Assembly: GCA_963839365.1 (NCBI GenBank)
Contig: CAWIUT010000002.1
Coordinates: 386,269-450,268, forward strand
DNA length: 64,000 bases
Source: DASSKA01 sp963839365
GTDB lineage: Bacteria > Actinomycetota > Actinomycetes > Propionibacteriales > Nocardioidaceae
Reading direction: 5' to 3'
The translations under genes were made by a program, and so were the position numbers. The notes beneath the pieces were generated by a model. The model was not told the DNA's origin and did no database searches. It saw only the letters and a program-made list of their open reading frames with translations. Below are positions 56,953 through 64,000 of this stretch, piece by piece. Each line of letters opens with the position of its first letter. Positions within the stretch are counted from its first letter, which is position 1.

Positions 56953-57070
56953 TTTCGGCGGCCATAGCGAAAGGGAAACACCCGGCTCCATTCCGAACCC
57001 GGAAGTTAAGCCTTTCAGCGCCGATGGTACTGCGAGCGGGAGCTCGTGGGAGAGTAGGACGCCGCCGGAC
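56953..57070 (+). rRNA. rrf: 5S ribosomal RNA
   Basis: About 117 bases starting TTTCGGCGGCCATAGCG and ending GCCGCCGGAC; the terminal helix, the CCGAACCCGGAAG loop and GGGAGAGTAGG are normal. Confidence 0.96.
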
Positions 57071-57079
57071 ATACACTTT

Positions 57080-57113
57080 CGTGGAGGCCACCTGTTCACA
57101 GGTGGCCTCCACG
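57080..57113 (+). terminator. rrn operon terminator hairpin
   Basis: CGTGGAGGCCACCTGT pairs base for base with ACAGGTGGCCTCCACG around TC, 10 bases after 5S. There is no U-tract, as with many strong actinobacterial terminators. Confidence 0.8.
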
Positions 57114-57177
57114 ACGTTCGGGCCACGAACCGGCCCGGGCGGATCTCACGCATCTGGGCAGAAAGCCGGGAGACATC

Positions 57178-58056
57178 GTGGCCGAGCAGAACCGCCCCCG
57201 CCGTAGCGACGACCGCCGGGGCAAGGCCCAGGACCGTGCGGCGGCGCGCAAGCGCTCCCCGCAGCGCGACGGTGCACGCCGGGAGCCGGGCCAGGGGCGC
57301 CCCCAGGGTCAGAGCCAGAGGGGGCCCCAGGGGCGGCCCGACCAGGCCACCCGCAGCGCCGAGCAGGCGAAGTACGACGGGCCGCCGTTGGACGAGTCGA
57401 TCACGGCGAGCGAGCTGTCCCGCGACATCCGGCAGCAGCTGCGCGGACTCCCCGACAAGCTCGCCGCCCGCGTGGCGCGCCACCTGGTGGCCGCAGGTCG
57501 GCTCATCGGTGAGGACCCGGTGACCGCCTACCAGCACACCCTGGCGGCCCGTGCGCGGGCGGCCAGGATCGCGGTGGTGCGAGAGGCGTGCGGTGAGGCG
57601 GCGTACGCGGCGGGCGAGTTCGCTGAGGCACTCTCGGAGCTGCGCGCCGCCCGTCGGATGACCGGCCGCAACGAGCACCTGCCGGCGATGGCCGACTGCG
57701 AGCGGGCCCTCGGCCGCCCGGAGCGTGCCCTGGCGCTCGCCCAGGACCCCGCGGTCGCCGGTCTCGACGACGCCACCCGGGCGGAGATGACCATCGTCGC
57801 GGCCGGGGCCCGGCGCGACCTCGACCAGGTCGACGCCGCGCTCAGCACGCTCGAGGCGGCGCCGCTGCAGTCCGCCTCGCGTGCCGAGTGGGTGGTGCGG
57901 CTGCGCTACGCCTACGCCGACACCCTGCTGGCGGCCGGCCGTCGGGAGGAGGCCCTGGAGTGGTTCCACCGCACCGCCGGCGCCGACGGAGCCGGGCTCA
58001 CCGACGCGGCTGAACGGGTCGCTGAGCTTGAGGAGCGCTCCGAACGCACCGACTGA
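57178..58056 (+). CDS. Tetratricopeptide-repeat protein
   Basis: 292 residues. The first 75 are a basic, disordered Arg/Gln/Gly-rich tail; from about 80 on the protein is all helix with TPR-like pairs (AYAAGEFAEALSELRAARRM, then DLDQVDAALSTLEAA and YAYADTLLAAGRREEALEWF). It corresponds in position to the TPR gene between tyrS and the HAD gene in mycobacteria. Function unknown; a scaffold for ribosome or RNA partners is possible given the basic tail. GTG start at 57178. Confidence 0.8.
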   Translation: MAEQNRPRRSDDRRGKAQDRAAARKRSPQRDGARREPGQGRPQGQSQRGPQGRPDQATRSAEQAKYDGPPLDESITASELSRDIRQQLRGLPDKLAARVARHLVAAGRLIGEDPVTAYQHTLAARARAARIAVVREACGEAAYAAGEFAEALSELRAARRMTGRNEHLPAMADCERALGRPERALALAQDPAVAGLDDATRAEMTIVAAGARRDLDQVDAALSTLEAAPLQSASRAEWVVRLRYAYADTLLAAGRREEALEWFHRTAGADGAGLTDAAERVAELEERSERTD

Positions 58057-58157
58057 ACGGAGCGTTTCGTCCACAGCGGCGTGTCGTCCACAACCGGGCA
58101 GCTGCCGGCTGCGGTGCGCCGCCGCCGAGCACCAGGATGCTCCCGGAGGTGATCGCG

Positions 58158-58559
58158 ATGCCCAGCAGGAGCGGTCGCAAGCAGCCCTCGAGCAAGGTGC
58201 CGAGGAGTCCGGGGTGCGCCCCGGGGACCAACCAGGTGGTGCTGACCGGGCGAGTGAGCTCGGGGCCGACGGTCAAGGATCTGCCGAGTGGTGACCAGAT
58301 CGTCACGTTCCGGTTGTCGGTCGGCCGGCAACGGACCGCGATGACCACCCGGTCCCGCGCGGCTGCCGACTCGGTGGACTGCACGGCGTGGACCGTGCGG
58401 CTGCGGCACACGGTGGCGCGCTGGCAGGTCGGGGACCGGGTCGAGGTGCACGGTGCGTTGCGGCGCCGGTTCTACGCGGCCGGAGGCACCACCACGACCC
58501 GTCTGGAGGTGGAGGTGCTGCGTGGCCGAGCGGTCGCGGCGCACGATGGTTCCCCGTAG
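58158..58559 (+). CDS. SSB-like OB-fold protein
   Basis: 133 residues. NQVVLTGRVSSGPTVKDLPSGDQIVTFRLSVGR and the following CTAWTVRLRHTVARWQVGDRVEVHGALRRRFY are a single-stranded DNA-binding OB fold. The acidic C-terminal tail that recruits repair proteins in main SSB is missing and the N-terminal 30 residues are basic, so this is a paralogue rather than the housekeeping SSB. A perfect GGAGGTGAT lies 5 bases before ATG 58158. Convergent with DUF1015; stops touch. Confidence 0.82.
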   Translation: MPSRSGRKQPSSKVPRSPGCAPGTNQVVLTGRVSSGPTVKDLPSGDQIVTFRLSVGRQRTAMTTRSRAAADSVDCTAWTVRLRHTVARWQVGDRVEVHGALRRRFYAAGGTTTTRLEVEVLRGRAVAAHDGSP

Positions 58560-59813
58560 TCAGGCGTCGCGCAGGTCGCGCATCACGACGCCCATCCGCG
58601 GCTTCGGGGCGAACGAGGTGGACTTGCGCGGCATCCGCACCCCCTGCGCCGCGGTGCTCATCACCTGCGCCAGCGTCGGAGGCCGGACCGCGACCACGAT
58701 GCCTGGCAGACCGACGGTCGTGTGCAACGCCTGGTCGAGGCTGTGGTGGTAGCCGACCTGCTCGTCGGCGATGGGCCACGCCGGGAGCAGGTCCTCGTCG
58801 AGGACGGCTGCGTCCACGGCGCCGGTGCGGTGGGTGCTCAGGACCGCCCAGCTGCGCCCGTCGGACAGCACGAAGGCCGCCTCCTCCGGCCCGGCCTCCG
58901 CCTGCATCGAGAAGGCCGCCTCCCGGTCGGGGCAGGTGCACCACCGGTCGCCACGCTCCTCGCTGACCTCCTGGATGTCGGCCATGGTCAGCGACGAGAC
59001 AGACCGGTGGATGGGCCCGATCCGAAGCGGGTAGTCGCTCTGGTCCACCAGCAGGGCGAGGCCGAAGTCCCAGGGCGAGGTGCCGTCGGCGGCCTGGTTC
59101 TCGCGCAGCTGACGCTGCAGCTGTCGGTAGGCCTGGTAGCGATGGTGCCCGTCGGCGATCAGCGCCTGGGTGTCGCGCAGCTGCTCGGCCATCGCGTCCA
59201 GCTGCCCGGTGTCGGTGACCTGCCAGAGCTGGTGCTCGCTACCGTCGAGTGCCGCGAACCGGGCCACCGGTGACTGCGCCGCCACCTGCTCGACGAGCCG
59301 CCGCAGCGCCTCGGTGCCCTCGTGGACGAGCAGGATTGGTTCGAGGTTGGTCTCCGTGGTCCGCATCAGCACGGCCCGGTCGTCGACGAACTCGGGCATC
59401 ACGTGCTCGTGAGGGAGCACCACCCGCTCGTCCTCGTCACGCAGAGCCACCAGCCCCATCAGGCCCCGCACGGTCACCCCGTCGGCGCAGTACTCGTAGA
59501 GGTAGAGACCCGGTCGCTGGTCGGCCACCAGGTAGCCACCGGCGCGCCACTGCACCAGGCGCTTGCGGACCGCGAGGTAGGGCCGCTCGAAGTGCCGTGA
59601 CAGAATCAGCCGGACGATGTTGCGCCGATTGGCCGCCTCGAGCTCGCGGACCGTGTTGGCGTCCAGCACGTCGTACGGCGGCGAGATCACCGTGCCGAGG
59701 TCACCGACCTGGCGGGGGTCGAAGCGCAAGCCACGGAACGGAGCAAGCACGAAAGGGCGACGCTTCCGCCCGCTGCGCGGGCCGGACGGATCGGGACGGA
59801 CGTCGCTGGTCAC
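58560..59813 (-). CDS. DUF1015 protein
   Basis: 417 residues. APFRGLRFDPRQVGDLGTVISPPYDV at the N-terminus, LPHEHVMPE, LIADGHHRYQAY and the late RGVRMPRKSTSF-like segment are DUF1015 signatures. Unknown function, sometimes called HTH/serine kinase-like without proof. It is divergent from the HAD gene, 49 bases apart. Confidence 0.85.
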   Translation of the reverse strand: MTSDVRPDPSGPRSGRKRRPFVLAPFRGLRFDPRQVGDLGTVISPPYDVLDANTVRELEAANRRNIVRLILSRHFERPYLAVRKRLVQWRAGGYLVADQRPGLYLYEYCADGVTVRGLMGLVALRDEDERVVLPHEHVMPEFVDDRAVLMRTTETNLEPILLVHEGTEALRRLVEQVAAQSPVARFAALDGSEHQLWQVTDTGQLDAMAEQLRDTQALIADGHHRYQAYRQLQRQLRENQAADGTSPWDFGLALLVDQSDYPLRIGPIHRSVSSLTMADIQEVSEERGDRWCTCPDREAAFSMQAEAGPEEAAFVLSDGRSWAVLSTHRTGAVDAAVLDEDLLPAWPIADEQVGYHHSLDQALHTTVGLPGIVVAVRPPTLAQVMSTAAQGVRMPRKSTSFAPKPRMGVVMRDLRDA

Positions 59814-59862
59814 CGCCGCATCGTAGGCGCAAGCCTCAGCCCGACACGAATCGAGGAGCCGG

Positions 59863-60873
59863 ATGCTGCAGCCCAGCGACCAGCCGTTGTGGAGTGCTTA
59901 CGACGTCGCGTTGCTCGACCTCGACGGCGTCGTCTACATCGGCGCGGAAGCGGTGCCGGGCGCGGCGCAGCGGCTGGTAGAGGCCAACCGTGCCGGCATG
60001 CATCTGGCGTACGTGACGAACAACGCCTCGCGCACTCCGTCCACGGTCGCGGTCCACCTGCACGCGTTGGGCGTGCCCGCGACCCCCGACGACGTGGTCA
60101 CCTCCGCCCAGGCGGCCGCACGGCTCTTGGCCGACAAGGTGTCCCCGGGCGGCTCGGTGTTCGTGATCGGAGGCACCGGGCTGTACGCCGCTCTGGCGGA
60201 GCGCGGGCTGCGGGGAGTGCAGGACGTGGCCGAGGACCCCGAAGCGGTGGTCTCCGGCTACCATCCCGACCTGCGCTGGCGCACCGTGATCGAGGGCGCG
60301 GTGCTGGTGCGCAACGGCCTGCCGTGGGTGGCCGCCAACGCCGACCTGACCATGCCGACCTCGCTGGGCGAGGCACCCGGCAACGGCGCCCTGGTCGGTG
60401 TCGTCGAGCGCTTCGCGGGTCGCTGCCCGGAGGTGGCCGGCAAGCCGGCGCCGCCGCTGTTCCAGGAGACCGTACGTCGGGTGGGCGGCGACCGGCCGCT
60501 GGTGGTGGGGGACCGGCTGGACACCGACATAGAAGGGGCCGCCAACGCGGGCCTGGACAGCCTGCTGGTGCTGACCGGGGTGACCGGGGTCGAGGAGCTC
60601 TGCGCCGCTCCACCTGGTCGGCGCCCGACCTACCTGTGCGTCGACCTGTCCGGCCTCGCGGATCCGCACCCGGTTCCCGAGCTGGGCGGCGGTGTGGTCC
60701 GGCTCGACGGGTGGACGGCCCGGGTCGCCGACGGCCGGCTCCGGGTGGACGGCGACGGCGGGCCGGACGCGTGGTGGCGGACGGCCGCGGTGGCCGCCTG
60801 GAGACACCTGGACGCGACCGGCACCCCCGCCGACCTCTCGGGAGTGCAGCCCCCGAGCGCGTCCGGACGGTAG
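59863..60873 (+). CDS. HAD-superfamily (NagD-type) sugar/nucleotide phosphatase
   Basis: 336 residues. Motif I is ALLDLDGVVYIG with Asp19 and Asp21; YVTNNASRTPSTV (motif II), GKPAPPLFQETV and VGDRLDTDIEGAANAG (motifs III-IV) identify the HAD-IIA group. The last 60 residues are an actinobacterial extension. Substrate unknown. It belongs to the conserved run HAD, small protein, tlyA, nadK, recN. Confidence 0.88.
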   Translation: MLQPSDQPLWSAYDVALLDLDGVVYIGAEAVPGAAQRLVEANRAGMHLAYVTNNASRTPSTVAVHLHALGVPATPDDVVTSAQAAARLLADKVSPGGSVFVIGGTGLYAALAERGLRGVQDVAEDPEAVVSGYHPDLRWRTVIEGAVLVRNGLPWVAANADLTMPTSLGEAPGNGALVGVVERFAGRCPEVAGKPAPPLFQETVRRVGGDRPLVVGDRLDTDIEGAANAGLDSLLVLTGVTGVEELCAAPPGRRPTYLCVDLSGLADPHPVPELGGGVVRLDGWTARVADGRLRVDGDGGPDAWWRTAAVAAWRHLDATGTPADLSGVQPPSASGR

Positions 60874-60925
60874 CGTGGACACCGGCGGACGCGGACCAGG
60901 CGAGCACGACGACGTGGAGGAACAG

Positions 60926-61150
60926 GTGGAGCAGGCGCACGACGGCCCGGAGCGCACGGACGGCGCCGACGAGCGACCAGTAGGGCGACCGGAACGGCGC
61001 GCAGGGGAGAGCACCGGCCACCCGGGTGTCGACGCGGTCGTCGACTCGTTGGAGCATCTCGACGACCTGCCCGCCGGCGAGCATGTGGTGGTCTACGAGT
61101 CGGCGCACACCGCGCTGCGCGATGCGCTGAACCGCGCCGGCGACGACTGA
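60926..61150 (+). CDS. Small conserved protein between HAD phosphatase and tlyA
   Basis: 74 residues. The C-terminal 45 (GVDAVVDSLEHLDDLPAGEHVVVYESAHTALRDALNRAGDD, in parts) form two short helices as in the Rv1693-like proteins at the same place in mycobacteria. The N-terminal part is acidic and variable. GTG 60926 has GGAGG five bases upstream, deciding the start. Function unknown. Confidence 0.78.
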   Translation: MEQAHDGPERTDGADERPVGRPERRAGESTGHPGVDAVVDSLEHLDDLPAGEHVVVYESAHTALRDALNRAGDD

Positions 61151-61164
61151 GGCGGCGACGCCCG

Positions 61165-61995
61165 GTGCCCCGCCGCCTGCGGCTTGATGCCGAGCTGGTC
61201 CGCAGAGGTCTGGCCCGCTCCCGCGAGCACGCGGCCCAGCTGGTCGCCGGGGGACGGGTGAAGGTCGGTGGCGCACCCGCCACCAAGCCCGCGACCGGAG
61301 TGACCACCGACGTGGCCATCGTGGTCACCGAGAACCCCGGCCGCCCCGACTACGCCTCCCGGGGTGGGCACAAGCTGGCGGGGGCGCTCGCGGCGTTCCC
61401 CGGGCTGAGGGTGTCCGGCCGCCGTTGCCTGGACGCCGGCGCGTCCACGGGCGGGTTCACCGACGTGCTGCTGCGCCACGGTGCCCGTCAAGTGGTCGCG
61501 GTGGACGTGGGCTACGGGCAGCTGGCCTGGCCGATCCGTCAGGACAGCCGGGTCCGGGTGCATGAGCGCACCAACATCAGGACCCTCGACCTGGACACGA
61601 TCGGTGGTCCGGTCGAGCTGGTGGTCGGCGACCTGTCGTTCATCTCCCTCACCCTCGTCCTGGAAGCACTCAGCCGGGTGACCGCACCTGACGGGGACAT
61701 GCTGCTGATGGTCAAGCCCCAGTTCGAGGTGGGCAAGGACCGCGTCGGAAAGGGCGGGGTCGTCCGCGAACCGGCGCTGCGAGTCCAGGCGGTCACCCGG
61801 GTCGCGGAGGCAGCCCACCGCCTCGGCTGGGGGGCGTTGGACGTGGCGGCCAGCCCGCTCCCGGGCCCGTCCGGGAACGTGGAGTTCTTCGTCTGGCTGC
61901 ATCGCGGCGACGCCCGGCTTTCCCCGACCCGCATCGTCGACGAGGTGCGCCGCGGCGCCGCCTCGGGGGCGCCGGATGAGAAGGTGGGGCCATGA
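61165..61995 (+). CDS. tlyA: TlyA-family rRNA 2'-O-methyltransferase
   Basis: 276 residues. An N-terminal S4 RNA-binding domain (RLRLDAELVRRGLARSREHAAQLV) is followed by an FtsJ-like methyltransferase: CLDAGASTGGFTDVLL (SAM loop), VVAVDVGYGQLAW, VVGDLSFISL and MVKPQFEVGK. TlyA methylates 16S C1409 and 23S C1920 in mycobacteria and confers capreomycin sensitivity. GTG start; ATGA overlap with nadK. Confidence 0.94.
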   Translation: MPRRLRLDAELVRRGLARSREHAAQLVAGGRVKVGGAPATKPATGVTTDVAIVVTENPGRPDYASRGGHKLAGALAAFPGLRVSGRRCLDAGASTGGFTDVLLRHGARQVVAVDVGYGQLAWPIRQDSRVRVHERTNIRTLDLDTIGGPVELVVGDLSFISLTLVLEALSRVTAPDGDMLLMVKPQFEVGKDRVGKGGVVREPALRVQAVTRVAEAAHRLGWGALDVAASPLPGPSGNVEFFVWLHRGDARLSPTRIVDEVRRGAASGAPDEKVGP

Positions 61996-62939
61996 CTGCC
62001 GACGGCTGCACGGCTGCCCGGCGGGTGTTCGTGCTGGCCCACACCGGCCGGCCCGGCGCCCGAGCCGTGGCGGCGCAGTTCTGCCAGGCCCTGCACGCGC
62101 ACGGCCTGGCCCTGCGGCTGTTGGAGGACGAGGCCCGCGACCTCGGCGACGGCATCCCCGGAGTGGAGACGGTGCAGCCCGGGCCCGACGCGTCGCGAGG
62201 CTGCGAGCTCGCAGTCGTGATCGGCGGGGACGGCACCATCCTGCGGGCGGCAGAGCTGACCCACGCGTCCGGCACGCCGTTGCTCGGCGTCAATCTCGGA
62301 CACGTGGGCTTCCTCGCCGAGGCCGAGCCGGAGGACCTCGAGCGCACCATCGACGCGGTGGTGAACCGGCGCTACTCCGCGGAGGAGCGGGCGACCATCG
62401 ACGTGACGGTGTACCAGGACAAGGAGCTGGTCGCCTCCAGCTGGGCGCTGAACGAGGCCAGCGTCGAGAAGGCCGCCCGGGAGCGGATGCTCGAGGTGGT
62501 CGTCGAGGTGGACGGCCGGCCGCTTTCCCGGTGGGGCTGCGACGGGGTGGTCTGCGCCACGCCGACCGGCTCCACGGCGTACAACTTCTCCGCCGGCGGC
62601 CCCATCGTGTGGCCCGGCGTGCAGGCGCTGCTGCTGGTCCCGCTCAGCGCCCACGCGCTGTTCGCCCGGCCCATGGTGTTCGCGCCCACGTCGGTGCTCG
62701 CGGTGGAGGTGATCGCCGGCACCGAGGGAGCCGGCGTGCTGTGGTGCGACGGCCGACGCACCGTCGACCTGCCGCCGGGCGCACGGATCGAGGTGCGCCA
62801 GGGGCGCTGCCCGGTGCGGCTGGCCCGGTTGCACCAGGCTCCGTTCACCGACCGTCTGGTCGCCAAGTTCGACCTGCCCGTCAGCGGGTGGCGCGGGGCG
62901 GCGGAGCGGCGTCGCCGCAACGGACCCCCCGATGCTTGA
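61992..62939 (+). CDS. nadK: NAD kinase
   Basis: 315 residues. VIGGDGTILRAAEL is the GGDGT motif, LLGVNLGHVGFLAE, NEASVEKAARERML and CDGVVCATPTGSTAYNFSAGGP complete the family. Phosphorylates NAD to NADP. Overlaps tlyA (ATGA) and recN (8 bases). Confidence 0.95.
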   Translation: MTADGCTAARRVFVLAHTGRPGARAVAAQFCQALHAHGLALRLLEDEARDLGDGIPGVETVQPGPDASRGCELAVVIGGDGTILRAAELTHASGTPLLGVNLGHVGFLAEAEPEDLERTIDAVVNRRYSAEERATIDVTVYQDKELVASSWALNEASVEKAARERMLEVVVEVDGRPLSRWGCDGVVCATPTGSTAYNFSAGGPIVWPGVQALLLVPLSAHALFARPMVFAPTSVLAVEVIAGTEGAGVLWCDGRRTVDLPPGARIEVRQGRCPVRLARLHQAPFTDRLVAKFDLPVSGWRGAAERRRRNGPPDA

Positions 62940-64000
62940 GGAGATCCGGATCCGAGGGCTCGGGGTCATCGACGAGTCGGTGCTCGAGATCGGCGACGGG
63001 CTCACGGTGATCACCGGGGAGACCGGCGCAGGCAAGACCATGGTGGTGACCGCGCTCGGGCTGCTGCTGGGTGGCCGGGCCGACTCCGGTGCCGTGCGCG
63101 CCGGCACCCGCCACGCCCGCGTCGAAGGATGGGTGGACGCCGCCGCGGTCGACGGGCTGGCGCCCCGGGTGGAGCAGGTCGGGGGGGACCTCGACGACGG
63201 CCGGCTGGTGATCGCCCGTCAGGTCTCCGCCGAGGGCCGCTCGCGGGCGTTCGTCGGCGGGGTCTCGGTGCCGGCCACCACGCTGTCCGCACTCGTCGAG
63301 CCCCTGGTCACGGTGCACGGCCAGTCCGACCAGCACCGGCTGCTGCGTCCGGGAATGCAGCGCGAGGCGCTGGACGCGTTCGCCGGCGACCGGGCGCGAC
63401 TGCTGCGGGAGCGCTTCGCGGGCGACCACCAACGGCTGCGAGAGACCGAGGCCGAGCTGGACGATGTGGTCACCCACGCCCGGGAGCGTGCCCAGGAGGC
63501 GGACCTGCTCCGGTTCGGCCTGGCCGAGGTCGAACAGGTGGCCCCCCGCCCGGGAGAGGAGACCGAGCTGGCGGCCGAGGAGACGCGGCTCGGGTTCGCG
63601 GACACCTTGCGCTCCGCCGCGGAGCAGGCACGTGAGTGCCTGTCCTCGGAGGAGGGGGCCGCGGACGCGATGGCCGCAGTGGCGGCCGCCCGCAAGCTGC
63701 TGGACGGGGTGCGCGAGCACGACCCCTCGGTCGCCGAGCTGGCGGACCGGCTGGCAGAGGTGAGCTACCTGCTGGCCGATGTCGCCGCCGACGTCGCCTC
63801 CTACGCGTCCGGAGTGGAGACCGACCCGGCGCGACTGGCCGCCGTCTCGGAACGCCGCGCGGCGCTGGCAGGGCTGACCCGCAAGTATGGGGAAACCCTC
63901 CAGGCCGTGCTGGACTGGTCGGAGCAGGCTTCTCGGCGGCTGCTGGAGCTGGACGGCACCGACGACCGGGTGGAAGGACTGCGAGAGGAGCGGGACCGCC
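62932..64000 (+). CDS. recN: DNA repair protein RecN (3' truncated by window edge)
   Basis: The first 356 residues are present. MLEEIRIRGLGVIDESVLEI and the Walker A ITGETGAGKTMVVTALGLLLGGRAD open the SMC-like ATPase head, and VTVHGQSDQHRLLRP is the RecN Q-loop region. A coiled coil begins at about 150. No frameshift was seen. The C-terminal head with Walker B lies outside the window. Confidence 0.94.
   Translation, partial: MLEEIRIRGLGVIDESVLEIGDGLTVITGETGAGKTMVVTALGLLLGGRADSGAVRAGTRHARVEGWVDAAAVDGLAPRVEQVGGDLDDGRLVIARQVSAEGRSRAFVGGVSVPATTLSALVEPLVTVHGQSDQHRLLRPGMQREALDAFAGDRARLLRERFAGDHQRLRETEAELDDVVTHARERAQEADLLRFGLAEVEQVAPRPGEETELAAEETRLGFADTLRSAAEQARECLSSEEGAADAMAAVAAARKLLDGVREHDPSVAELADRLAEVSYLLADVAADVASYASGVETDPARLAAVSERRAALAGLTRKYGETLQAVLDWSEQASRRLLELDGTDDRVEGLREERDR

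Overview
This 64 kb window is chromosomal DNA from a high-GC actinobacterium. The 16S sequence, the roughly 3.1 kb 23S with the actinobacterial insertion, many GTG starts, leaderless promoters of the TAnnnT type and the gene order infC-rpmI-rplT-tsnR / pheST / argCJBDFRGH / mpg / tyrS / TPR / HAD / tlyA / nadK / recN (the order seen in Mycobacterium) all support this. The 16S signatures look most like Propionibacteriales (Nocardioidaceae-like), but I could not run a search, so family placement is an inference.

Layout. (1) 1-3644: riboflavin operon ribD(partial)-ribE-ribM-ribBA-ribH, mostly with ATGA overlaps. (2) 3711-5351: hisE-hisG and a small PH-domain membrane protein. (3) 5314-25230: a 20 kb catabolic island built around a PucR regulator. 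Leftward run the three subunits of an FdrA-type transcarbamylase (DUF2877, FdrA, DUF1116). Rightward run a pyrimidine-type permease, a three-subunit molybdenum hydroxylase with a CoxG-like partner, an amidase, a HyuA/HyuB pair, an SDR, a carbamate kinase and a ring-opening amidohydrolase of the barbiturase/cyanuric acid hydrolase family. (4) 25241-29481: aldose epimerase, a P-loop kinase, a PLP D-amino-acid aldolase/deaminase-like protein and small proteins. (5) 29534-37816: infC-rpmI-rplT with a structured leader and an ATC start, an rRNA/tRNA methyltransferase, an orphan histidine kinase, pheST and an HtrA-like protease. (6) 37920-46815: complete arginine operon. (7) 46799-51320: DNA glycosylase, serine hydrolase, tyrS, FMN oxidase. 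(8) 51342-57113: a full rrn operon (16S-23S-5S, no tRNA in the spacer) with tandem promoters, processing stems and a terminator. (9) 57178-64000: TPR protein, SSB-like protein, DUF1015, HAD phosphatase, small protein, tlyA, nadK and a truncated recN.

The most interesting part is region 3. Taken together the genes predict an oxidative pyrimidine route: uptake, oxidation of uracil/thymine to (methyl)barbiturate, and ring opening to ureidomalonate. The textbook next step is hydrolysis by ureidomalonase. Here the same regulon holds a carbamoyl-transfer complex of the FdrA/YlbE/YlbF type plus carbamate kinase. In E. coli these cleave oxalurate phosphorolytically to oxamate and carbamoyl phosphate, and then make ATP. 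Ureidomalonate is the one-carbon-longer analogue of oxalurate, so I propose an energy-conserving variant: ureidomalonate + Pi gives malonamate + carbamoyl phosphate, with the amidase finishing malonamate to malonate and ammonia. This is inference and needs biochemical testing.

Other points of note are palindromic elements carried in frame inside hyuA, hyuB and argD, a tetrapeptide tandem repeat in pucR, back-to-back leaderless promoters with matching inverted repeats around pucR, a terminator/anti-terminator-like infC leader, and an altered carbamoyl-phosphate loop in ArgF.
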